From: Methylobacter sp.
Lineage (GTDB): Bacteria > Pseudomonadota > Gammaproteobacteria > Methylococcales > Methylomonadaceae
Assembly (NCBI GenBank): GCA_028714995.1
Contig: JAQTLI010000106.1
Coordinates: 1 to 7,977, forward strand
Direction: 5' to 3'
Length of the DNA stretch: 7,977 nucleotides
Shown: in pieces, positions 1 through 4,743 of the stretch
Numbering within the stretch: the stretch's first letter is position 1
Layout of the letters: the number at the start of each line of letters is the position of its first letter
Program-made: the position numbers and the translations under genes
Notes under the pieces: model-generated
Databases searched by the model: none
Told to the model about the DNA's origin: nothing
The model's input: the letters and a program-made list of their open reading frames with translations, nothing else

Positions 1-424
1 GTTCGTGTTCTTCGATAAGCAGGCGAACTACGATTTTTTCATCTTTATTGATTATGTTCAGATGATAGGATTCATAATTTAGCGTGCAAACAGGTAATAG
101 GGCACGCATTTCAAGTATGGGCTCAAGGGTGCTGCGTACTGCCCCGAGGGCAAATTGTTTACTGAACTTTGGAACTTCATCAAGTTCTGTGCTTGCAATG
201 ACCAGGCCGGTTTTAAGGTTTGTTAGTGTCAAATATGATGCGGATTTTGATCGGTTAAGCTCGCAAGTGATGCCGTTTGAATATAAGCGCCAGTCAAAGC
301 TGTCGTAATAGGTCTTTATGGAATAGTGTTGGGAAACCAGTTGTGCGTTTGCCTGTTTTATTGCTGTGTGTGCAATAAATTGATCAGCTGATAAATTGGC
401 GGGAAACTCAAAATATAAGGACAT
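1..424 (-). CDS. CYTH/CHAD-like protein, N-terminal part (runs off left edge)
   Basis: The minus-strand frame is open from ATG at 424 to the window edge (141 codons, no stop). I place it by pattern: the stretch YYDSFDWRLY at about residues 39-48, followed by a strand-rich region and then RALLPV at about 107-112, resembles the CYTH (triphosphate tunnel) domain found at the N-terminus of many CHAD proteins. In that family CHAD binds polyphosphate and CYTH can hydrolyse triphosphate. The usual N-terminal ExExK catalytic motif is not recognisable; the start reads MSLYFEFPANL, so the domain may be non-catalytic. The CHAD half would lie beyond the window. An in-frame TAA lies upstream of the ATG and no clear Shine-Dalgarno sequence precedes it; TTG at 433 is an alternative start. 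A link to phosphate would suit the neighbours, but I see no convincing Pho box upstream. The frame is secure, the family less so. Confidence 0.6.
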   Translation of the reverse strand, partial: MSLYFEFPANLSADQFIAHTAIKQANAQLVSQHYSIKTYYDSFDWRLYSNGITCELNRSKSASYLTLTNLKTGLVIASTELDEVPKFSKQFALGAVRSTLEPILEMRALLPVCTLNYESYHLNIINKDEKIVVRLLIEEHE

Positions 425-815
425 ATTTAACAAAAGGAGGTATGTGATTTATTCGGTAAAGTGTCGCAAATAATTATCGCCAGACATGGGGTGTATTCTG
501 CTAGCCCGTCAGGAACAGGTGCGGCGAATGAAACCCGAACCAATTTGTACTACGAACAAACTTATTCTGCAACTGAATAAATAATGGCCGCTATTTTCAT
601 TTCAAAAGCCGGCATCAATACCATCAATAGTTGCCGGTTCTGAGAGGAGTGCTTTAAAGCTTATCATGGGGTTAGTGGTTTTATTAATGAATCGATGATG
701 AGGATGATATTTTTCGGGTGATGAGCACTTACTAACTATTGAAGCAGTACCCTATCCTAAATGGAATAGATTGTTTTTTAATTGACGCGGGTTTGCGGCA
801 GAATCCGGGGAATGA
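425..815. other. intergenic stretch, no convincing gene
   Basis: About 390 bases separate the CYTH/CHAD-like gene from the 45-aa gene. I find no supported coding region. It contains one worn copy of the 51-bp repeat (476-526), a weak inverted repeat (CCGGCA at 609-614 with TGCCGG at 632-637, 17-base loop) with no T tract, and AGGAGG at 435-440 that leads only to very short frames. The promoter of the left-hand gene must lie here but cannot be pinned down by eye. Confidence 0.5.
476..526 (+). repeat. 51-bp two-hairpin repeat, copy 1 (degenerate, intergenic)
   Basis: This copy has exactly the 51-base length of the units inside olsB and starts with the same ATCGCCAG. It keeps the unit reading frame open: a GTG-started frame at 461-580 (39 codons) contains IARHGVYSASPSGTGAA, matching IARDGVYA and GTGAS in the olsB copies. 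Hairpin 2 is weakened by one mismatch and one G-T pair; hairpin 1 has a mismatch in the TGGCG arm. Most likely this is an old insertion in non-coding DNA or a relic of a lost gene. The 39-codon frame has no well-placed ribosome site, so I do not call it a gene. Confidence 0.7.
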
Positions 816-953
816 TTAGCTTAACCGAAATAATTCTTTGACCAATAACTCAACGCCCCAGGTTGCAAGCAAGCTAAAAACAGATATCGTCAGTAATGCA
901 ACCATTATGTTGGGGTTGTTGAGCCAATCGCTGTTCAGTCTTGGTTTGTTCAT
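816..953 (-). CDS. 45-aa single-span membrane protein, probable Pho regulon member
   Basis: This short frame starts at ATG 953 and ends in TAA at 816-818, giving 45 residues. The N-terminus is polar (MNKPRLNSDWLNNPN). One hydrophobic span covers about residues 16-38 (IMVALLTISVFSLLATWGVE and onward), followed by a short basic tail (KELFRLS). It therefore looks like a one-pass inner-membrane protein. AAGGG (complement of 963-967) lies 9 bases before the ATG, a good ribosome site, and it is embedded in a 9-bp inverted repeat. Upstream on the same strand is a four-unit Pho-box array (1015-1054). The gene lies 109 bases downstream of the last alkaline phosphatase codon on the same strand, so it could also be co-transcribed. 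I do not recognise the family. A small accessory subunit or regulator in phosphate stress is inferred from context only. Confidence 0.72.
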   Translation of the reverse strand: MNKPRLNSDWLNNPNIMVALLTISVFSLLATWGVELLVKELFRLS

Positions 954-958
954 GGCAG

Positions 959-988
959 TTAGCCCTTTATAAATAACTTAAGGGCTAA
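959..988 (-). promoter_or_regulatory. inverted repeat covering the ribosome site of the 45-aa gene
   Basis: TTAGCCCTT (959-967) and AAGGGCTAA (980-988) are perfect 9-base complements with a 12-base AT-rich loop. In the minus-strand transcript the downstream arm carries the AAGGG Shine-Dalgarno sequence, so the hairpin would hide the ribosome site. No T tract follows on either strand, which argues against a terminator. It could be a translational switch or the operator of a dimeric repressor; the sequence cannot separate these. Confidence 0.5.
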
Positions 989-1014
989 TTCTGATCAGGT
1001 CATGTTAAAAAATG

Positions 1015-1054
1015 ATGACTGTTGCATGAAACTTTCATGACATGGAAATGATGT
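1015..1054 (-). promoter_or_regulatory. Pho-box array (four half-sites) upstream of the 45-aa gene
   Basis: Read on the minus strand, the heptamers ACATCAT, ATGTCAT, GTTTCAT and CAGTCAT start exactly 11 bases apart. Each ends in TCAT and is separated from the next by 4 bases. The known PhoB consensus is CTGTCAT at 11-bp spacing; matches are 4, 6, 5 and 6 of 7. TAACAT, a possible -10, lies 7 bases past the last half-site. The array points toward the 45-aa gene and sits between it and the end of the alkaline phosphatase frame. Confidence 0.72.
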
Positions 1055-1062
1055 GCGGTCAT

Positions 1063-1203
1063 TCAATGTAATGCATCCATCGCTAACTGACCCAGTTGCG
1101 TATGATGCAGGATTTTTGCAAAGGGTCGCATGGTTTGTTCCGCGCCTTTAACGAAAACGTATACCGGCGTACTGGTATGCGTTCCGGTTGACCAGACAAC
1201 TTG
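1063..1203 (-). pseudogene. C-terminal 46 residues of alkaline phosphatase, stranded behind an in-frame TAG
   Basis: Directly after the TAG at 1204-1206 the same frame stays open for 46 codons to TGA at 1063-1065. The translation has VVWSTGTHTSTPVYVF followed by KGAEQTMRPF. This is the expected end of a PhoA-type alkaline phosphatase, and the THTSTPV histidine corresponds to the zinc ligand His412 of E. coli PhoA. No frameshift is needed to join it to the upstream part. It is translated only if the TAG is read through, or if the TAG is a sequencing error. Confidence 0.85.
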
Positions 1204-1206
1204 CTA
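1204..1206 (-). other. in-frame amber codon within alkaline phosphatase
   Basis: The minus strand reads AGC TAG CAA GTT here. The frame codes for recognisable alkaline phosphatase on both sides. A single transition from CAG (Gln) or TGG (Trp) would create the TAG. The next base is C. It may be a true nonsense mutation, a sequencing error, or a codon read as sense. Confidence 0.8.
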
Positions 1207-2673
1207 GCTGGTGACGACTGCTTGCGCCAACAGGTTTTCACGGTTCTCTTTTTGATAGACAAAAAAGGCGCCGTTGACCTCCATTTTGGGTACCGTTTTC
1301 TCGCCCAGAGAGATATGCCCTGGCCGGTAAAACGGATTCGTTTCGGTTGCCAGAATTTTTACTGCTTGTGCTTCGGTAATCTTGAATTCGGTATAGCGAT
1401 TAACCAGCTCAGCAAGTTTTAAGGGTGTTTGCAGGTCTTTGGGCAAGGCATCAAACTGGTTGAAAATATCGTGATAGCTCAATTTCTGAGCATAAATTTT
1501 ATCCAGTACCTCAGGGCTGCCAAAATTAAAGTTGGGCTGGAACAATGTGCCATCAGCAAAAGCAGCTCCAGGCAGGCTGTGCGGTTTTGGGATGTCTGCG
1601 CCGGAATAACTGAAACCAAAACCGCCGGTTTCATGATCGGCTGTAACTATAATCAGCGTGTCCTGCCGATTGGCAGCCCAATCCAGCACGGCATTCAAGG
1701 TGTCATTGAAACGCAGCATTTCGTGCAATAGCAGGCCGGTGTCATTACGATGCGCCGCCCAATCGATTTGACCGGATTCAATCATCAAGAAAAATCCGCG
1801 CTCGTTGCGGTCAAGTATCTTCAGGGCCTGTACCGACATTTCTTTTAAAGTCGGCTGAATGTGTCGAGCATTGTCACGGTTTTGAGTTTCAACAATGCCG
1901 TTTGCCATGCCGGATTCGGCAAACAAGCCCAGCGTTTTACCGGTGGTCTGTTGCAGTTGCGCCTTGTTAAACGCCAGCGTGTAGCCTTTTTGTTGTGCGA
2001 GGTTTAGCAGATTCCTGGCGTCCTTACGCGATGATTTGATCTCGAGGCTATTGCCTGTCAACTGCACCAATTGTTGATGAAGAACAGAGTTTTTATCGCT
2101 GGCTTGTTCAGGAATCCAGTAACTTAAACCACCCGACAGCAAGACATCGGCATCAGCGGCCAGCAAATCTTCCGGGATGCTGTTTTCCAGGCTGCGGTGG
2201 GTCTGGTGTGCGGCAAAGGCGGCGGGGGTTGCATGGGTAATGCGCGTATCTGAAACCAGCCCCGTCGATTTACCCAGGCGCCTGGCCTTTTCGATAACAT
2301 TTTCCTGAGGATTGCCGTTTTTATCCAGCCCCAGCATTTCTGCACCGGCAAATTTGCCGGTTGCCAGTTGTGTTGCCGATGCAGCAGAGTCAGTCACTAG
2401 GGTGTCAGCTGTATAGGGCAAGGAAATACCTAATCGACCGTCTTCCATCATACGGTCTAAGGCCGTATTGCGGTTGGCGATAACGCTATGTGGCGCCTGT
2501 CTGGCATAAGACAGTAATAGTCCGACCTGTTGCGGCCCCATACCATCACCAATAATCATGATGACATTTTTGACTTTGGTTTCAGCAGGCTTGACGTTGT
2601 CTAAAGCAGTGCAACTCGAAAGCGCAACGCTGATCAAGCAATAACCCCATCTTTTTCCCATTAGTATTTTCAT
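1204..2673 (-). CDS. phoA: alkaline phosphatase (PhoA family lipoprotein), cut short by an in-frame TAG
   Basis: This enzyme hydrolyses phosphate monoesters outside the cytoplasm to scavenge phosphate. Numbering from ATG 2673 (TTG at 2679 also possible), a signal peptide ends in lipobox LSSC with Cys21, so it is probably an outer-membrane or periplasm-facing lipoprotein. Metal and active-site motifs appear in order: IIGDGMG with Asp43, TDSAAS with nucleophile Ser96, ESGQIDWAAH with Glu299, Asp304 and His308, and TADHE with Asp346 and His347. The frame then meets TAG at 1204-1206. The remaining 46 residues, with the last zinc-ligand His, continue in frame to 1063. The full reading would be 536 residues, normal for the family. 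Unless the TAG is read as an amino acid the product should be inactive. It is divergent from olsB across a Pho-box array, which fits phosphate control. Confidence 0.9.
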   Translation of the reverse strand: MKILMGKRWGYCLISVALSSCTALDNVKPAETKVKNVIMIIGDGMGPQQVGLLLSYARQAPHSVIANRNTALDRMMEDGRLGISLPYTADTLVTDSAASATQLATGKFAGAEMLGLDKNGNPQENVIEKARRLGKSTGLVSDTRITHATPAAFAAHQTHRSLENSIPEDLLAADADVLLSGGLSYWIPEQASDKNSVLHQQLVQLTGNSLEIKSSRKDARNLLNLAQQKGYTLAFNKAQLQQTTGKTLGLFAESGMANGIVETQNRDNARHIQPTLKEMSVQALKILDRNERGFFLMIESGQIDWAAHRNDTGLLLHEMLRFNDTLNAVLDWAANRQDTLIIVTADHETGGFGFSYSGADIPKPHSLPGAAFADGTLFQPNFNFGSPEVLDKIYAQKLSYHDIFNQFDALPKDLQTPLKLAELVNRYTEFKITEAQAVKILATETNPFYRPGHISLGEKTVPKMEVNGAFFVYQKENRENLLAQAVVTS

Positions 2674-2702
2674 ATTCAATCAATGTTTAAACCTGGTTGA
2701 GC

Positions 2703-2708
2703 ATTGTA
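2703..2708 (-). promoter_or_regulatory. candidate -10 of the alkaline phosphatase promoter
   Basis: On the minus strand this reads TACAAT, five of six matches to TATAAT, about 30 bases before ATG 2673. No good -35 lies 17 bases upstream, as expected for an activator-dependent promoter. The Pho-box array at 2733-2794 lies further upstream, though its half-sites point the other way. Confidence 0.4.
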
Positions 2709-2732
2709 GCTCAAAAGAAAATCGCAAAAAGA

Positions 2733-2794
2733 TTGTCATCAAAACTTAACCATACTGTCATTTTATGTTCATGAATTCGACACGAAACTGACAC
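2733..2794 (+). promoter_or_regulatory. Pho-box array in the alkaline phosphatase / olsB divergent region
   Basis: Plus-strand heptamers starting at 2733, 2744, 2755, 2766, 2777 and 2788 keep an exact 11-base period: TTGTCAT, ACTTAAC, CTGTCAT, TGTTCAT, TCGACAC, CTGACAC. The one at 2755 matches the PhoB consensus perfectly, TTGTCAT matches 6 of 7, and ACTTAAC is poor. TAATGT (2805-2810), a possible -10, begins 10 bases after the last unit, the usual spacing in E. coli Pho promoters. The array points toward olsB and may also serve the divergent alkaline phosphatase gene. Confidence 0.78.
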
Positions 2795-2842
2795 CTTTAT
2801 TCATTAATGTATCCACATCTTTATTTAACCATGTGGATACCC

Positions 2843-3811
2843 ATGAAAAAAACAGATGCAGAAATACAATGCAAGCCTGCCAAACGGTTGGAATGTTTTG
2901 TTATCGCCAGGGATGGCGTGTATGCCGGAAACCTGCCGGGAGCAGGTTCGGCGATCGCCAGGGAAGGCGTGTATGCCGCAGGCCAGGCGGGAGCTAGCGC
3001 GACGGCAGACTCTGAGACATTAATAAAAGAGGCTCAGGCGTTGCGTTTCCGCGTGTTTGCCAAAGAAATGGGCGCCAAACTCAAAACCGAATCCGAAGGA
3101 CTGGATTATGATGAAGTCGATAGTTATTGCGATCATTTGGTTGTGTATGACAACGTCAATAACAAAATAGTCGGTTATACGCGTTTGCTTAATCAAGATC
3201 AGGCAGAACGCCTTGGCCGGTTTTATTCTCAAAGTGAATTTAATCTCGATCAGGTCTTAACTTTACCAGGCCGCTTTCTGGAAATAGGCAGGACTTGCAT
3301 TGATCCTGATTATCGCGGCAGTGCGGTTTTAACAACGCTCTGGACTGCGCTGGTTCAATACGCGCTCGAAGGACAGTTTAATTATTTGCTCGGTTGCGCC
3401 AGTATTACTCCCGGCCCCAGCGGCTTTGCTGTCGATGCGGTTTATCGGAATATCGATGCCAAAAATATTGCGCCTTCCTCTCTTCAAGTCACACCCAGTA
3501 TTCCGGTGCCCAGCGAATTAAGATGCGAACGGGATGAATCGGGCATTCCTCCTTTGCTCAAGGCTTATTTCCGCTTCGGCGCTGTGGTCTGCGGCGAGCC
3601 TTGTTGGGATCAAGACTTTAACTGCATGGATTTATTCGTGTTATTACCGCTCGACCAACTGCAAGACCGCTACAGCAAACATTATATGAGAGGCAGTATC
3701 GCCAGAGATGGCGTGTCAGCTGCAGGCCAGTCGGGAACTGGCGCGTCGATCGGCAGGGATGCAAACGCGCCGCAGGCTGGTAATGAAATCGAAATTACGA
3801 CTGTACTATAA
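2843..3811 (+). CDS. olsB: OlsB-like L-ornithine N-acyltransferase with in-frame repeat insertions
   Basis: OlsB transfers a 3-hydroxyacyl chain from acyl carrier protein to ornithine, giving lyso-ornithine lipid. The core (about residues 55-280 from ATG 2843) is a GNAT-fold acyltransferase of the Acetyltransf_5 family, with ALRFRVFAKEMGA, LGRFYSQSEF, FLEIGRTCIDPDYRG and GCASITPGPSG. The next gene is a PlsC-type acyltransferase, the usual olsBA pair. I chose ATG 2843, with GTGGA 5 bases upstream, because ATG 2807 overlaps the likely -10 and would lie at or before the transcript start. Two tandem 17-residue repeats (residues 21-54) interrupt what should be the first strand and helix of the fold. 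One full and one partial copy form residues 286-312, extending the C-terminus so that it overlaps olsA by 29 bases. A Pho-box array precedes the gene. An exosortase-associated acyltransferase is a less likely alternative. Confidence 0.82.
   Translation: MKKTDAEIQCKPAKRLECFVIARDGVYAGNLPGAGSAIAREGVYAAGQAGASATADSETLIKEAQALRFRVFAKEMGAKLKTESEGLDYDEVDSYCDHLVVYDNVNNKIVGYTRLLNQDQAERLGRFYSQSEFNLDQVLTLPGRFLEIGRTCIDPDYRGSAVLTTLWTALVQYALEGQFNYLLGCASITPGPSGFAVDAVYRNIDAKNIAPSSLQVTPSIPVPSELRCERDESGIPPLLKAYFRFGAVVCGEPCWDQDFNCMDLFVLLPLDQLQDRYSKHYMRGSIARDGVSAAGQSGTGASIGRDANAPQAGNEIEITTVL
2903..3004 (+). repeat. 51-bp two-hairpin repeat, copies 2 and 3 in tandem inside olsB
   Basis: Two exact-length 51-base units (2903-2953 and 2954-3004) meet at GCGATCGCC. 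They encode IARDGVYAGNLPGAGSA and IAREGVYAAGQAGASAT. In copy 2, hairpin 1 is CGCCA-GGGA-TGGCG (GNRA-type loop) and hairpin 2 is AACCTGC-CGGGA-GCAGGTT, a perfect 7-bp stem. Copy 3 keeps the layout with mismatches in both stems. The length is a multiple of three, so the OlsB frame is preserved. Confidence 0.85.
3698..3780 (+). repeat. 51-bp repeat, copy 4 plus partial copy 5 at the olsB 3' end
   Basis: Copy 4 (3698-3748) encodes IARDGVSAAGQSGTGAS. Its hairpin 1 is CGCCA-GAGA-TGGCG (again a GNRA loop) and its hairpin 2 is GCCAGT-CGGGA-ACTGGC, a perfect stem whose bases differ from copy 2 on both arms. A truncated fifth copy (3749-3780) starts ATCGGCAGGGATG and ends with GCCGCAGGCTGG, directly before the olsA ATG at 3783. 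Confidence 0.8.
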
Positions 3812-4583
3812 ACTTTTTCTCATCGTCATCCTGTTTATCAACGGTCTGATTATAGCCACAGGCGTTTTCCCCACACTTGGTTTGTTATATTCAGCAGGTA
3901 ACGCCAAAACCAAACGGGATGCGCTCAAAACCCGCTGGCTGCAATGGTTCAGCGCTATTGTTAACCTTCATATTATCAAAGATGGCGAGCTGCCGGAACA
4001 GGGCGCCATCTTGGTTAGCAATCACATTTCCTGGTTGGATATCATCGTTATCGGCCAGTATTTGCCCGCCTGTTTTGTTGCCAAGAGCGACATTTCAAGC
4101 TGGCCTGTCATCGGTTACCTGGCCAGACAGGCCGGCACCATTTTTATCCGTCGCGGCGATAAACAGCATATCCGTATTACCGCCGAGAAAATGGTCTGGC
4201 TGTTAAAACAAAGCAGTAACATTATTGCCTTTCCTGAAGGAACCACGACCAAGGGCGATGAAGTTCTGCAATTTCATGCCTCTTTATTTCAGCCTGCATT
4301 GTTAACCAGGTCGGCTATTCAACCTGTAGCCCTTCAATATCAAGGTGCAGCCAAAGAACACGCGCCTTTTGTCGGTGACGATGACTTTGTGCCGCATTTA
4401 ATCAAGATGCTGACCCTGGATAAAATCGAAGTGCGGCTTAGCTTTCTTCCTATCATTAACAACTCAGGAAAAAACCGCCATGCAGTCAGCCTTGAAACAA
4501 GAGACATGATATGGGAAAAAATTTCCGAAGGCCTACAGGCTGATAATTCGGATCAGCAGCGTTTGAAATTGTCGCAAGGTTAA
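3783..4583 (+). CDS. olsA: 1-acylglycerol-phosphate / lyso-ornithine-lipid O-acyltransferase (PlsC/OlsA family)
   Basis: This family transfers an acyl chain to a free hydroxyl of a lysolipid. Beside olsB the likely job is the second step, lyso-ornithine lipid to ornithine lipid, at the inner membrane. From ATG 3783 the protein is 266 residues. A membrane span covers about 10-36. Motif I is NHISWLD (His81 and Asp86 of HX4D), motif II FIRRGD (121-126) and motif III FPEGTTTKG (150-158). I chose ATG 3783 because the open frame before it (from 3708) is only the other frame of the repeat in olsB, and MKSKLRLYYKLFLIVIL is a typical basic-then-hydrophobic start. The gene overlaps the olsB end by 29 bases and should be translated from the same Pho-controlled mRNA. 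The repeat supplies the sequence just upstream of the start, including AGG at 3774-3776. A generic phospholipid PlsC role cannot be excluded. Confidence 0.85.
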   Translation: MKSKLRLYYKLFLIVILFINGLIIATGVFPTLGLLYSAGNAKTKRDALKTRWLQWFSAIVNLHIIKDGELPEQGAILVSNHISWLDIIVIGQYLPACFVAKSDISSWPVIGYLARQAGTIFIRRGDKQHIRITAEKMVWLLKQSSNIIAFPEGTTTKGDEVLQFHASLFQPALLTRSAIQPVALQYQGAAKEHAPFVGDDDFVPHLIKMLTLDKIEVRLSFLPIINNSGKNRHAVSLETRDMIWEKISEGLQADNSDQQRLKLSQG

Positions 4584-4609
4584 TAGGCGACGTTATAGGG
4601 GGAAGAGCG

Positions 4610-4646
4610 CTATCGGATTGATGGTTTTCACCATTATTTCCGATAG
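4610..4646. terminator. bipartite hairpin between convergent olsA and DUF3047 genes
   Basis: CTATCGGA (4610-4617) pairs with TCCGATAG (4639-4646). Inside it ATGGT (4621-4625) pairs with ACCAT (4630-4634) around a TTTC loop, leaving a small asymmetric internal loop. It lies 26 bases after the olsA stop, between convergent genes, so a transcription end or mRNA stabiliser is likely. No strong T tract follows, so classic Rho-independent termination is uncertain. Confidence 0.5.
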
Positions 4647-4743
4647 ATTTGTTGACGTATCGATTCGTAAATTTTTGTTGCCAGCGCCTTAACAGCTTTT
4701 TGTTTTGCTTTTCAAATATAATTTTTCATTTCTGCATACCCAC

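Noticed and set aside
435..470. AGGAGG on the plus strand as a ribosome site for a small gene
   Set aside because: ATG 442 meets TGA at once and GTG 444 gives only nine codons; no supported product.
609..637. Inverted repeat CCGGCA / TGCCGG
   Set aside because: Six pairs with a 17-base loop and no T tract; not distinguishable from chance.
670..700. TCAT heptamers 11 bases apart on the minus strand, possible Pho box for the left-hand gene
   Set aside because: Only two poor half-sites within a repetitive ATGATG-rich stretch, over 240 bases from the start codon; likely chance.
2807..2842. Upstream ATGs at 2807 and 2831 as olsB starts
   Set aside because: 2807 overlaps the inferred -10 element and neither has a ribosome site; ATG 2843 has GTGGA at usable spacing.
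2951..2958. GCGATCGC as a HIP1-type or regulatory palindrome
   Set aside because: It is simply the junction of repeat copies 2 and 3 and occurs only once in this form.
3708..3782. Longer N-terminus for olsA starting at 3708
   Set aside because: These 25 codons are the alternative frame of the repeat inside olsB; the natural hydrophobic start is at 3783.
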